Assembly (NCBI GenBank): GCA_003646045.1
Contig: QNDV01000001.1
Coordinates: forward strand, 1 to 44,693
Direction of reading: 5' to 3'
DNA from: a bacterium
Lineage (GTDB): Bacteria > Krumholzibacteriota > Krumholzibacteria > LZORAL124-64-63
DNA: 44,693 nucleotides
The notes under the pieces were generated by a model that saw only the letters and a list, made by a program, of their open reading frames with translations, was not told the DNA's origin and searched no databases. The position numbers and the translations under genes are program-made. The number at the start of each line of letters is the position of its first letter. Positions within the stretch are counted from its first letter, which is position 1. Shown here in pieces: positions 16,351 to 25,550 of the stretch.

Positions 16351-16947
16351 ATGGCCTTCACAGTCGAAGACGGAACCGGGCTGACAGATGCCAACGCCTA
16401 TATCACGACGGCTGAATTTACCAGCCACCACGCCGACCGGGGCATAGGCTCTGTGTCCGACGGCACGTATGGCGCCGCTGAGATCACGGGGGCCATCGTC
16501 CAGGCAACGGACTATGTTGAGAAACGGTTTGCCCTGCGCTACCGGGGCTACCAGCGCGGCCACACCCAGGCCCTGGAATGGCCCCGCACGGACGCATACA
16601 GCAACGCCGGGTACGCTTTTGACCCAGTGCCTAGGCAATTGAAGATGGGCGTTGCTGAGTACGCCCTCCTGGTGCTGCAGCTTGGGCGGAACCTTGCCCC
16701 CGTTCCAGGGGTGAGCTTCCCCATCGTAGACCCGGCCACGGGTGAGGTCACCAACCAGGGCGGCGGCACCGTGAAGTCCATCCGGGAAAAGGTTGACGTG
16801 ATTGAAACCGAAGTGGAGTACGGCGACGGAAATTATCCCATGTCTTCCTCGGGAAATATTACCACGCAGCAAATCCCTGACTACCCGCAGGCCGACTTAT
16901 GGATCGAAGAATTGCTCGTGGATAACAGGATGGTGTACCGTGGCTAA
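16351..16947 (+). CDS. Head-tail connector (DnaT-like phage protein)
   Basis: A 198-residue protein starting at ATG 16351. The N-terminal half shows the recognisable VEDGTGLTDANAYITTAEF, then ATDYVEKRFALRYRGY and LEWPRTDAY. This is the pattern of phage proteins often labelled DnaT-like ssDNA-binding but placed at the head-tail adaptor position in siphoviruses. In this context an adaptor binding under the portal is the likelier role. It overlaps the next gene by eight bases, within a run of neck genes. Confidence 0.7.
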   Translation: MAFTVEDGTGLTDANAYITTAEFTSHHADRGIGSVSDGTYGAAEITGAIVQATDYVEKRFALRYRGYQRGHTQALEWPRTDAYSNAGYAFDPVPRQLKMGVAEYALLVLQLGRNLAPVPGVSFPIVDPATGEVTNQGGGTVKSIREKVDVIETEVEYGDGNYPMSSSGNITTQQIPDYPQADLWIEELLVDNRMVYRG

Positions 16948-17305
16948 CTTCACCGCAATGGCCGCCGTGGCCAAGCGCCTGATTGACGCAAACGGGCGGA
17001 CCGTGACCTTGATCCAACAGGGCAGCGATCCGCTGGACCTGACCAAGCCCTGGCGCGGGCAGTCCACCCCCGTCCGCGCCAGCGTCTCTGGGAAGGCCGT
17101 GTTCACTGACACAAATACCGTCAACCCCGACAACGCAAAACGCAAGCGACAGGGGATGCTTTTTGCAGCCAGCAACGACTCTGGTTTGGGACTGGAAGAT
17201 TTTGACATAGTTGAGGACGGCAGTATCCAGTGGAAGATAGTTTCGGTGTCCGTGATTGGACCGGCCGACACGCGGGTACTTTACAAGTTTGAGGTAACAA
17301 GATGA
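16940..17305 (+). CDS. Head closure / neck protein
   Basis: A 121-residue protein starting at GTG 16940. Its composition and order of elements fit a small beta-barrel head-closure protein: LIDANGRTVTLIQQG near the N-terminus, a central loop, and DSGLGLEDFDIVEDG followed by WKIVSVSVIGPADTRVLYK. Such rings seal the head after packaging and dock the tail. It lies between the connector and the tail terminator, the usual place. The gene overlaps both neighbours (8 and 4 bases). Confidence 0.65.
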   Translation: MANFTAMAAVAKRLIDANGRTVTLIQQGSDPLDLTKPWRGQSTPVRASVSGKAVFTDTNTVNPDNAKRKRQGMLFAASNDSGLGLEDFDIVEDGSIQWKIVSVSVIGPADTRVLYKFEVTR

Positions 17306-17733
17306 CCGCGACCATCGCACAAGCTCGTGATGAGATTCTAGGTACGTTCCAAACGGCCTGGCTGGCAGACTCCGTGAGCCAGCTGTTGCCGGTGCTGTAC
17401 TCAGATGTGTCGCAGGAACCCCCTGACGCCGGAGCCTGGGCCAGGGTCACCATCAACCACACTGCGTCAAGACAAGCCACCTTGAGCGGCGAAACGGGTG
17501 CCCGTAGGTATCGCCGCTTTGGCTTCGTCACCGTCCAACTTTTTACCCCCACGGGTGAAGGCTTGACTTTAGGTGACGAATTGACTACAATCGCTGTACG
17601 GGCATTTGAAGGAGTGACCACGGCTCCCGGCCGGGTCATCTTCCGCAACGTCAGACCAATCGAAGTCGGCCAGGGCGGCTCATGGTTTCAAACGAACGTA
17701 CTTGCTGACTTCGAGTACGATGAGGTGAGGTAA
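17302..17733 (+). CDS. Tail terminator-like protein (DUF4128-like)
   Basis: A 143-residue protein starting at ATG 17302, overlapping the previous stop. The N-terminal helix (TIAQARDEILGTFQTAW), a central ARVTINHTASRQATL, and YRRFGFVTVQLFTPTGEGL followed by a C-terminal FQTNVLADFEYDEV match the DUF4128-type tail completion proteins. These cap the tail tube and join it to the neck. Its own coding sequence contains a consensus-like promoter (17563-17591) that would drive the tail tube gene starting three bases after it. Confidence 0.75.
   Translation: MTATIAQARDEILGTFQTAWLADSVSQLLPVLYSDVSQEPPDAGAWARVTINHTASRQATLSGETGARRYRRFGFVTVQLFTPTGEGLTLGDELTTIAVRAFEGVTTAPGRVIFRNVRPIEVGQGGSWFQTNVLADFEYDEVR
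17563..17591 (+). promoter_or_regulatory. Internal promoter before the tail tube gene
   Basis: TTGACT (17563-17568), a 17-bp spacer and TACAAT (17586-17591), each five of six to the sigma70 consensus. It lies inside the tail terminator gene, 146 bases before the tail tube ATG. Extra expression of the tube protein, needed in many copies, would be a sensible purpose. Confidence 0.55.
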
Positions 17734-17736
17734 ATA

Positions 17737-19272
17737 ATGGCACAGCTCAACAAAATTGACAGTAATGTAACAGGTCTACGCTACGCGGAGGAAGAGTCCT
17801 ACAAGACACTCCCCGGCACGCCGATCTGGATTCCACTGGAACCGAACAGCTACGATGACTTCGGCGGCGAAGTTACCACGGTTGCGCGGAACCCAATCAA
17901 CCCCTCTCGCCAACGCAAGAAGGGCGTCGTGACTGACCTTGACGCCACGGGCGGCTTTGAGACGGACATCACCCAGACCAACATGCAAGACCTCTTGCAG
18001 GGATTCTTTTTCGCCGACGCACGAACCAAAGTTGAGTTTGGCGGCGCGGGCGAAATCACAGGTGTTGTCACGGCCACCGATGACTACACCGCAGCCAGCG
18101 GGCTGGATGCTTTTGTTGTGGGTGATCTGGTATTTGCCGCAGGCTTTACTGACAATGCGAACAACGGGCTCAGGGTGGTATCAGCCGCTACAGCTACGGC
18201 CTTGACTGTTGGGGAGAATTTGGTTGACGAGACCCCCGGAGCAGCCGCGACCCTTGTTAGGGTTGGTGTGGTCACAGATGTTGGTGATCTGGAGGTTGAT
18301 GTCACCGGAGCACTTCCCGCCCTCACCTCAACCACGCTGGACTTTACCACCTTGGGCCTTGTGCCCGGTGAGTGGGTCTACATCGGCGGGGACGATACTG
18401 GGAACGGTTTCACCAACGCAGCCAACAATGGTTTTGCTCGTGTGAAAAGTATTGCGGCCACGGTCTTGACCTTGGACAAGACCGAGACCACCATGGTCAC
18501 AGAGGCAGGCGCTGCCCAGAGTGTTGAGTTGTATTTCGGCCGTGTGCTGAAGAACGAAACCGGCACGGATATTGTTCGCCGAACCTATCAGCTGGAGCGC
18601 ACCCTGGGTGCACCGGACGATGCGTCCCCGGCAAACGTCCAGGCAGAATATATCACCGGCGCGGTGCCGGGTGAATTCACGCTCAATGTGCCCACGGCTG
18701 ACAAGATGACGGCCAGCCTGGCCTTCGTCGGCGCGGACAACGAAACGGTTGACGGACCAACCTCGCTCAAGACCGGTACCCGCCCTGCTCTGTTGGAGGC
18801 CGACGCCTTCAACACCAGCTCTGACTTTGCGCGGATTAAACTCGCCATCGTCAACGCGACAGACGCGGCACCGGACCCCTTGTTTGCTTTTGTGACAGAG
18901 CTGACGTTGTCGATCAACAACAACGTCTCTCCCAACAAAGCCGTGGGTGTACTGGGCGCGTTTGAAGTCACCAGTGGAACCTTCGAGGTCGGCGGGGATT
19001 TGACGGCGTACTTTGCGAACGTCGCCAGTGTCCAGGCCGTGCGAGACAACTCGGATATTACCTTGGACATGCACATGGTGAAGGCCAATGCCGGTGTCAC
19101 CATCGACGTGCCCTTGATTACGTTGGGCGACGGTCGCCCGGCGGTGGAACAGGACGAGCCAATCACGTTGCCCCTGAACATGGCTGCGGCCACGGGCGCG
19201 AAGATTGACCCCAACATGGACCACACCCTGCTGATGGTGTTCTGGGATTATCTCCCCGACCGGGCAGGCTGA
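17737..19272 (+). CDS. Major tail (tube) protein with two inserted beta repeats
   Basis: A 511-residue protein. The N-terminal part ([51 protein letters not shown]) and the C-terminal part (about 285-511) are typical of phage tail tube proteins. Between them two related modules are inserted: residues of about 115-165 with [18 protein letters not shown] and about 185-250 with [18 protein letters not shown]. They lengthen the protein well beyond the usual size of about 300 and probably decorate the tail surface. Tube rings stack around the tape measure. The start is ATG 17737. The gene may have its own promoter. Confidence 0.85.
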   Translation: MAQLNKIDSNVTGLRYAEEESYKTLPGTPIWIPLEPNSYDDFGGEVTTVARNPINPSRQRKKGVVTDLDATGGFETDITQTNMQDLLQGFFFADARTKVEFGGAGEITGVVTATDDYTAASGLDAFVVGDLVFAAGFTDNANNGLRVVSAATATALTVGENLVDETPGAAATLVRVGVVTDVGDLEVDVTGALPALTSTTLDFTTLGLVPGEWVYIGGDDTGNGFTNAANNGFARVKSIAATVLTLDKTETTMVTEAGAAQSVELYFGRVLKNETGTDIVRRTYQLERTLGAPDDASPANVQAEYITGAVPGEFTLNVPTADKMTASLAFVGADNETVDGPTSLKTGTRPALLEADAFNTSSDFARIKLAIVNATDAAPDPLFAFVTELTLSINNNVSPNKAVGVLGAFEVTSGTFEVGGDLTAYFANVASVQAVRDNSDITLDMHMVKANAGVTIDVPLITLGDGRPAVEQDEPITLPLNMAAATGAKIDPNMDHTLLMVFWDYLPDRAG

Positions 19273-19300
19273 TAACTTTCAACCGCTGAGGAGCGTAACA

Positions 19301-19738
19301 ATGAGCAGTATGTACACAAACTTCAAGAGTGACCCGGAAGCCGAAGCCAAAGGCATCATCCATGACTTTGGCGACTTCCGGGTCACGTTGGCCCGGTCTG
19401 GTGGCGCGAATAAAAAGTACCAGAAAACTCTGCAGAAACGAACCGCACCGTATGAGCGAGCCATGGCGACCGGTACCATGGACGACGACGTGGCGGAAAA
19501 GATCATGCAAGAAACTTTCTGCGACGCCGTGGTCATGAACTGGGAACTGAAACAGGAAGACGGATCGTGGGTCCAAGGCATCGAAGGCCCCGGCGGTGAC
19601 ACCCTCCCCTTCAACAAGGAAAACCTTTTGCTGACCTTCAAGAACCTGCCTGACCTGTACGATGACCTCCGCGCCCAGGCGGGCAAGAGTTCGTTGTACC
19701 GTGCGAGCCTGCGTGAGGAGGCGGCAAAAAACTCGTAG
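19301..19738 (+). CDS. Tail assembly chaperone, short form (gpG-like)
   Basis: A 145-residue protein starting at ATG 19301 with GAGGAG upstream. It sits between the tail tube and tape measure genes, the fixed place of tail assembly chaperones. The acidic/basic mix and the C-terminal helix (YDDLRAQAGKSSLYRASLRE) fit. Near the end lies A_AAA_AAC (19726-19732) in the correct phase for -1 frameshifting, so a fraction of ribosomes make the longer form annotated at 19301-20118. The pair coats the tape measure before tube polymerisation. Confidence 0.85.
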   Translation: MSSMYTNFKSDPEAEAKGIIHDFGDFRVTLARSGGANKKYQKTLQKRTAPYERAMATGTMDDDVAEKIMQETFCDAVVMNWELKQEDGSWVQGIEGPGGDTLPFNKENLLLTFKNLPDLYDDLRAQAGKSSLYRASLREEAAKNS

Positions 19739-20118
19739 CGTGTCTGGAGTATACGCTGACCCAGGCACCAGTCGAACAGCGAATCATCAGGCAATGCTTT
19801 CGGGAGCGCAGCCCGTTCCCCGACAGGATTGCCAACGCACCAGAAATGAGGTTGGGTCTTGAGCTTTACTACGACGCCTTCTGGGACCTTAATTCCTGTC
19901 GGCCTTCGGGGTGGAACTTGGGACCCATTTCTTGGACTACGCTCCATGATTACGCGAAGGCGTATGAGTTCGACGAGGAGCAGTTCAGCGACCTGGTTCA
20001 TTACGTGCGAGAGCTAGATGTAGCGTACCTTGACCACCAGCAGAAAAAAGGTAAAGGCAAATGGCAGACTCATTCACAAAGTTCAAAATCAGGATGGGGC
20101 TCCGGACGGAGCAAATAA
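19301..20118 (+). CDS. Tail assembly chaperone, -1 frameshift product (gpGT-like)
   Basis: Codons read GCA AAA AAC TCG TAG at 19724-19738. A -1 slip on the heptamer AAAAAAC (19726-19732) places the next codon at 19732 (CTC) and avoids the stop. The new frame is open through 20118 and encodes VEQRIIRQCFRERSPFPDRI and then the region after Met at 19846. The joined product has 144 + 128 = 272 residues. A small stem (AGCGT 19737-19741 with ACGCT 19753-19757) follows at the right distance to stimulate slippage. The downstream part has no convincing start of its own. Its last 58 bases overlap the next gene. Confidence 0.88.
19726..19732 (+). promoter_or_regulatory. Programmed -1 frameshift slippery site A_AAA_AAC
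   Basis: A canonical X_XXY_YYZ heptamer in the zero frame of the tail chaperone gene, two codons before its stop, followed by a short hairpin at 19737-19757. Position and phase match the tail chaperone frameshifts of lambda-like siphoviruses. Confidence 0.88.
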
Positions 20119-20471
20119 AACGCAACGCCGAAAAGGCAGTGCGTCGCGCGGCCGTGGCGGCGGATACTTGGGTGGTGCTGGCCACCCCGGTTGACACCGG
20201 CCGGGCGCGGGCCAACTGGCTCACAAGCATCGGATCAATCGGTAAAGAAACTACGCAAGACACAGACGGTGATGGCACCGCGACCATCAACGCAAGCACC
20301 CGCAAGATCGAACAGTGGAGCCTCGGTCGTGGTACCATTTACATCACCAACAGTTTGCCGTATATTGGGCTGCTGGACAAAGGCAGTTCAGCTCAACGCC
20401 CAGAGGGTATGACGGCGGGGGCAATCCAGGCGGCGCAGCACCAACTCGACAATGCGCACCTACTGAAGTAA
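20061..20471 (+). CDS. HK97 gp10-like minor tail protein
   Basis: A 136-residue protein starting at ATG 20061, which overlaps the frameshifted chaperone by 58 bases. The segment TPVDTGRARANWLTSIG (about residues 42-58), then YITNSLPYIGLLDKGSSAQ and PEGMTAGAIQAA are the hallmark of the HK97 gp10 family, a small tail or neck protein. In most siphoviruses this gene precedes the tail tube. Here it lies between chaperones and tape measure, a mild rearrangement. A GGTAAAGG stretch upstream serves as a weak ribosome site. Confidence 0.8.
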   Translation: MADSFTKFKIRMGLRTEQIKRNAEKAVRRAAVAADTWVVLATPVDTGRARANWLTSIGSIGKETTQDTDGDGTATINASTRKIEQWSLGRGTIYITNSLPYIGLLDKGSSAQRPEGMTAGAIQAAQHQLDNAHLLK

Positions 20472-20480
20472 GGAAGAGTC

Positions 20481-23258
20481 GTGGCCACAGAACAACTGGT
20501 AATTCAAGTCAGCGAAAAAGGCACCTTGGTCGTCAAGCGCAAGCTGGATGGTTTGGGCAACAGTGCCCAGAAAGCCGGGGGTGGTGTGAAGCTCCTCCGC
20601 ACCGCCCTCGGCGGCTTGGCCACGATCGGTATCGCTGCCAGCTTAGCAAAGTCGGTTCAGCTCCTGGCAAAGTTCAGCCAGGAAATGTCTACCGTCGCAG
20701 CCGTCACCAAGGCCACCGCCAACGAAATGGAAGACCTGACAGCGGTGGCCCGTGAGCTGGGAGCTACCACCCGCTTCAGCGCCACCCAGGCGGCCGAAGG
20801 CATGACGTTCCTGGCACGGGCGGGGTTTGAGGTGGATGAGGTCATGAGCGCTATAGGGCCTACCCTGAAGCTTGCTCAGGCTGGTGGCTTGGGCTTGGGC
20901 CGGGCGGCTGATATTGCATCCAACGTACTGACCGGGTTTGGGCTGGCCGCAACTGAGGCCGCAAGGACGATTGACGTTCTGGCCCTGGCCGCCAACAGCG
21001 CCAACACCAACGTCGATCAACTGGGCGAAGGCATGAGCTACGTGGCGCCGATCGCCCGCATCTTGGGCGTCTCGCTGGAAGAAACTACCGCCGGTATTCA
21101 GACCCTGAGCGACGCCGGTATCCAGGCCAGCCGGTCGGGTACCAACCTCACTATGGTGATGCGTCTCATGACGGCCTCCACGCCCAAGCAAACCAAGGTG
21201 CTCCAGGAGCTGGGCCTCACGACAAAAGACATTGACATTACGTCCAAGGGTTTGGCCGGGGCCTTGATGACAATGAACGAAGCTGGCCTCAGCACAGAAC
21301 AAACTTTCCGATTCTTCGGTCGCAGCGCCGCCGCCGCCGGGGTGTTGCTCGCGGGCACTGAAGGCAAGATGCAAAGCTACACCAAGGCCAACATGGAGGC
21401 CGAAGGTTCAGCCGACCGTATGGCCAAAGTGATGGATGATAATTTGAACGGCGCTCTGCTTGCGGTGAAGTCTGCGTGGGAAGAGTTGCAGCTGTCCTTG
21501 GCCGACCTCGGCCCCCAGTCTGCCCTCACCCAGGGCCTCAAGAACCTGGCCAGCGTTTTGCGCCTGGCCGCCGACAACGTGGAGATTCTTACCTCCGCGA
21601 TTATCTCCCTGGGCATTGCCTTCACCGGCATCAAGTTTGCGCCCTTCCTCGCGGGTATTAATTCTGGCACCGCCGTGATGGCCCTCTTGACCAAGGGCGT
21701 GGTCGCGGCCCGCACCGCGATGGCCAGCTTGGCCCTCAACCCGGTCACAATCGGCATGCTGGCCTTGGCCGCAGCGGTCGTGGCAGTGACGGCGGCCTTT
21801 GACAAATACAAAAAGCTTCAAGACGAACTTGAGGCCATTGAAGAACGCACCTACAAAATGAGGCTGGCCCATGTCCAGGCAAAGGTGCGCGAGATACACC
21901 AGAGGAAGGCCGCCACGAAAGCGGTCGCCGGGTACCTGGACAAGATTGAAATGGAAAATAAGTTCCTGGGGTTCACTACCGCCGAGCAGGAATTGTCCAT
22001 TGAGAAAACCCGCGCCTTGGAACTTGCCAAGCGGCAACTGACGGACGCGGAATCAACGCGGCTCGTGTCGTTGGTCAAGGAACGCAACGCGATCAAAGCT
22101 GCCAATGAACAGCGCGATAATGAAAACGAATTACTGGCTTCCATCAAGCAGCCCGCCGCCGAGTACAACACTCAGCTCCAGCTGCTGGATTCGCTCATGA
22201 GCCAGAACAGGGTCACGGCCGCAGAGTACGACGCCACTCTCGCTGGGCTACAGGAAAAGTACAACCAGCTTGGCGACACGGCGGGCGCAGACTACTTGGC
22301 CGGGCTGGCCCAGGAGAATGAACTGCTGGCCATGAACAACGCAGAGCGGCAAGAGGCCCAGGCCCTGTTGTCGGCCCGGCAGGCTATTGGCTCTGACTTG
22401 ACCACGGAGCAGGCGGACGCGGTGAAGGCCCTGGTCGCAGAGCGGCAGGCGCTGGCCGCCACGGGCTACCTGGAGGCGTTGGCCCAAGAGAATGAGCTGC
22501 TCCAGATGAACAGCGCAGAGCGTGAGCAGCAGGCCGCCTACAAGGCCGCCGAAGCTGCCATCGGTGTGCCCCTCACGGAGCAGCAAAAAGCCACGGTAGA
22601 TAATCTGCGTGCCGAGAATGAACAGATACGTCTCCAGAACGAACTGCTGGAACAGATCAACGGGCCGCAGCAACTTTACAACGAGCAGGTTGCTGCGCTG
22701 GACGTGCTCTTGGCGAACGCCGATATCAACCTCCAGCAATACAGCGACGCGGTGGGCAGCTTGACCAAGACCTTGTCGGACAGCACCGCTGATTCGGCCC
22801 AGGTGATTGAGGACTCTTGGGGCAGCGTCTGGAAAAGCGCGGGTAGTGCGTTGGACGAATTTGCCTCTGGCGGCGTGATCACTTTCAAGGGTTTCGCGGA
22901 CAGCCTGATTCAAGACCTCCAGCGAATTATCCAGAAGCAAATTCTCATGCTGGCTTTCAAGTCCATGGGCATCCCCATTCCCGGCTTCGCCACCGGCGGC
23001 AGCTTCACCATCGGCGGCAGCGGGGGCACGGACTCCAAGGTCGCCATGTTCAAGGCCACACCCGGTGAGCGGGTGGACGTGTTGACCCCAGGCCAGCAGC
23101 GCAACCAACCGCAGGCCGCCGCCGCCCCGGTCATCAACATCGTCAACGTCACCGACCCGAACGAAATCCCAGACGCCATGGCGTCCACTGAAGGCGAGCA
23201 GGTTATTGTCAATACCATAACCCGAAACCGCGACACAATAAGGCAGGCAATTTCATGA
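20481..23258 (+). CDS. Tape measure protein
   Basis: A 925-residue protein starting at GTG 20481 after AAGGAAG. The N-terminal region (about 60-300) is the phage tail tape measure domain, with AVARELGATTRFSATQAAEG and AANSANTNVDQLGEGMSYVA. Hydrophobic membrane-like segments follow (about 365-440). A helical part (about 460-770) holds degenerate repeats such as LAQENELLAMNNAERQE and LAQENELLQMNSAEREQ. The C-terminal FKGFADSLIQDLQRII and a Gly-rich tail resemble the lambda-type C-terminal domain. It sets tail length, and 925 residues suggest a tail of roughly 140 nm. It overlaps the next gene by four bases. Confidence 0.92.
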   Translation: MATEQLVIQVSEKGTLVVKRKLDGLGNSAQKAGGGVKLLRTALGGLATIGIAASLAKSVQLLAKFSQEMSTVAAVTKATANEMEDLTAVARELGATTRFSATQAAEGMTFLARAGFEVDEVMSAIGPTLKLAQAGGLGLGRAADIASNVLTGFGLAATEAARTIDVLALAANSANTNVDQLGEGMSYVAPIARILGVSLEETTAGIQTLSDAGIQASRSGTNLTMVMRLMTASTPKQTKVLQELGLTTKDIDITSKGLAGALMTMNEAGLSTEQTFRFFGRSAAAAGVLLAGTEGKMQSYTKANMEAEGSADRMAKVMDDNLNGALLAVKSAWEELQLSLADLGPQSALTQGLKNLASVLRLAADNVEILTSAIISLGIAFTGIKFAPFLAGINSGTAVMALLTKGVVAARTAMASLALNPVTIGMLALAAAVVAVTAAFDKYKKLQDELEAIEERTYKMRLAHVQAKVREIHQRKAATKAVAGYLDKIEMENKFLGFTTAEQELSIEKTRALELAKRQLTDAESTRLVSLVKERNAIKAANEQRDNENELLASIKQPAAEYNTQLQLLDSLMSQNRVTAAEYDATLAGLQEKYNQLGDTAGADYLAGLAQENELLAMNNAERQEAQALLSARQAIGSDLTTEQADAVKALVAERQALAATGYLEALAQENELLQMNSAEREQQAAYKAAEAAIGVPLTEQQKATVDNLRAENEQIRLQNELLEQINGPQQLYNEQVAALDVLLANADINLQQYSDAVGSLTKTLSDSTADSAQVIEDSWGSVWKSAGSALDEFASGGVITFKGFADSLIQDLQRIIQKQILMLAFKSMGIPIPGFATGGSFTIGGSGGTDSKVAMFKATPGERVDVLTPGQQRNQPQAAAAPVINIVNVTDPNEIPDAMASTEGEQVIVNTITRNRDTIRQAIS

Positions 23259-24535
23259 GTTGGATACGAGGATCAGCCACAGACTTCATCGACCTCTCAG
23301 ACGAACTGGTCGCCGCCGCCACGGGCGATAGCGTGGCCACGGTCGCGGTCAGCAGCGGCGGCACCGGATACACCGAAGGCGACGTCCTCCTTGTTGCGGG
23401 CGGCACCAACACGATCGCGGCCCAGGTTGAGGTCACCAGTGAGACGGGCGGCGTGATTGACGGCGTGAGAATCTACAACGCCGGGGCCTACACCGCCACC
23501 CCCACCACCCCCAACAGCGCCACCGGCGGCACCGGCAGCGGGGCCTCCATCACGTTGACCTTCACCGGCGGCAACGGTTGGACAGCAAACCGCAACGCCA
23601 TCTACTCCGGCAGCGACAAGGAGGTCATGCTGGAGGGTGACGGCGGCGGTAGCGATGCCATCCATGTTGGGTGGCGAACCTTCCGTGACGTACCCGCCGG
23701 TTATTACAACTGGGAACTACACGGCACCACCGGCTACACCGCCGGGGCCGACATGAAAGATCAACCAAGTATCAGCCCTGGATTTTTTGACGGCGCAAGC
23801 AACGACGACCAGGCGGGTGCGTATCTTTTGCTCCACGAAGCGTCCGTTGATTTTTGGTTCAGTATTACCAGCTATCGCATCATTGGTGTTGTGAAGGTTG
23901 GTACCGCGTACTTCAATTTCTTCTTGGGCTGGGCCGACCGGTTTGCCACGTCCACTGAATACCCGTACCCGTTGGTCGTTGCAGGACACACCAGTGCGCC
24001 GGACGACTTGTCCAACCAGGGTAAAATGAGCAGCGGCCTTCTGGACCCGTGGCGTGACAACGGAGCCAACGGCCTCGCCGCTGGCCCGATGTTTGTTTAC
24101 TTCACAGACGGCGGTTGGCACAGCGTTCACAACGGGCTGGTGAGCAGCTCTGCTCGCCAAACCAAAAGGGACCGCGTGGTGATACCCTGTGGCCATCCCC
24201 AAGGGCAATCGGACTGCGCTCCGGAAGACCTCATCCTTAACAACATGCTGGACTTCGACGAGTTCATACCCATCGCGGGCCTGAGCAACACACCCACCGC
24301 AAACATACACCCCACGCCGGGCACGGCCGACGGCTACGTGATGCTGCCGTGCACGATAGTTTTCTCTGATCCCACGAACCAGGTCGTGGCCAACCTGCCA
24401 GACATATTTTGGATAAGCGGGTATGGCGCAGTAGGCAGCGAGGACCGCAATATCGTGGGCGGCGAAGTCTACCGAATTTTCCAGAACTGTAACCGCACAG
24501 ACAACTATGCGTTCTTTGCGCTGAAGGAAGTTTAG
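23255..24535 (+). CDS. Tail structural protein, paralogue A
   Basis: A 426-residue protein starting at ATG 23255, overlapping the tape measure stop. Residues of about 25-110 form a Gly/Thr/Ala-rich repeat-like beta region (GGTGYTEGDVLLVAGGTN). The remainder contains YNWELHGTTGYTAGADM, a large aromatic-rich domain and the C-terminal NYAFFALKEV. The protein that follows ends in a very similar way (IAYLKEV), and both share an order of aromatic segments, so the two look like paralogues. Position after the tape measure suggests distal tail or tip components. I recognise no named family. Confidence 0.7.
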   Translation: MSWIRGSATDFIDLSDELVAAATGDSVATVAVSSGGTGYTEGDVLLVAGGTNTIAAQVEVTSETGGVIDGVRIYNAGAYTATPTTPNSATGGTGSGASITLTFTGGNGWTANRNAIYSGSDKEVMLEGDGGGSDAIHVGWRTFRDVPAGYYNWELHGTTGYTAGADMKDQPSISPGFFDGASNDDQAGAYLLLHEASVDFWFSITSYRIIGVVKVGTAYFNFFLGWADRFATSTEYPYPLVVAGHTSAPDDLSNQGKMSSGLLDPWRDNGANGLAAGPMFVYFTDGGWHSVHNGLVSSSARQTKRDRVVIPCGHPQGQSDCAPEDLILNNMLDFDEFIPIAGLSNTPTANIHPTPGTADGYVMLPCTIVFSDPTNQVVANLPDIFWISGYGAVGSEDRNIVGGEVYRIFQNCNRTDNYAFFALKEV

Positions 24536-24536
24536 C

Positions 24537-25550
24537 ATGGCATACGAAACGGGAACGCCCACCACCATCGATGACTTGATGACCAAGCTGGCTACTTTTG
24601 TGACCGGCCTTTCGACCACGCCGTGGACGCAGGAGAACACGGACCTGTCCTACGACTGGGTCACGTTCAGCCGGGGCACCTGCTACGTGAGCTTTCGCTG
24701 GAACTCAACCACGGCCGTGAACCTGGGTGTCTTCCAGTCGTTGGGCTACGGGGTGGCGGATGGAACAGCACCGCACCTCAACACGGACGACAGCGGCAAT
24801 GGCTCCACCACGGCCGCCTGTACCTCTGGCCGCCGGGTCAACTTCACGGACGGCGACATCAGCACCTTGGCAGGCCCCTACGTGGCCTATCATTTTTTCG
24901 CCAATGAAGGGTCTTCGCCTTGGGTGTATGTTGTGGTTGAAACGGCCACGGGCGTCTTCCGTCACTTCGGTTGGGGCGAGTCAATTGACAAGTACAACGA
25001 CTACACCGGCGGCGCGTTTGTTTATGGGCACCAGTGGAGCCAGAGCGGCACCTATACTGATACACCAACCGGGGCCTTCAGTTCGTTCCACATGGACGGG
25101 TTGAACGCCACGCCCAACGACGGGGCCACCGTCCACCTGGAGGGTCTTCCCGATCAGGACGCCGCCGGTAGGTGGGGCGTCACAACTCAGTCACAAACGC
25201 TCGGTAATGACCGAGCCGGTGAGGCCCGGCTGCCGCTGTTCGGCGGGGCGCGTGCGGGCCTCTATGGGTACGCCACGAGCTGGATGCGTGCGAGCGAGTT
25301 GAGTTCCTACAAGCCCCTGATGCCCATCCTTCTTGCGTACCGCGACCAGACCACCACGCCAGACACGGTTTTCTTTTTGGGCGAAATACCAGGAGTGGCA
25401 ATCATCAACATGTCGTACTATACCCCCGGTGATGAGTTCACAATCAGCGGCGACACATACATGGTCTTCCCGTGGGTTCGCAAGCAGCACCTGCGGGTCA
25501 ACACAGAGGAATCTTGGAACGCGGGCATCGCTTACCTGAAGGAAGTATAA
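24537..25550 (+). CDS. Tail structural protein, paralogue B
   Basis: A 337-residue protein starting at ATG 24537, one base after the previous stop. It begins with a short helix (TIDDLMTKLATFVTGL) and continues with aromatic-rich beta segments (YDWVTFSRGTCYVSFRWN; FHMDGLNATPNDGATVHLEG). It ends in FPWVRKQHLRVNTEESWNAG followed by IAYLKEV. It shares its C-terminal layout with paralogue A. Proteins of this type occur in tandem behind the tape measure in marine siphoviruses. Their precise place in the tip is unknown to me. Its stop TAA overlaps the next ATG. Confidence 0.7.
   Translation: MAYETGTPTTIDDLMTKLATFVTGLSTTPWTQENTDLSYDWVTFSRGTCYVSFRWNSTTAVNLGVFQSLGYGVADGTAPHLNTDDSGNGSTTAACTSGRRVNFTDGDISTLAGPYVAYHFFANEGSSPWVYVVVETATGVFRHFGWGESIDKYNDYTGGAFVYGHQWSQSGTYTDTPTGAFSSFHMDGLNATPNDGATVHLEGLPDQDAAGRWGVTTQSQTLGNDRAGEARLPLFGGARAGLYGYATSWMRASELSSYKPLMPILLAYRDQTTTPDTVFFLGEIPGVAIINMSYYTPGDEFTISGDTYMVFPWVRKQHLRVNTEESWNAGIAYLKEV

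Noticed and set aside
19662..19862. Separate rightward gene after the tail chaperone
   Set aside because: Arginine-rich shadow frame; the -1 frameshift explains the coding signal at 19732-20118 better.
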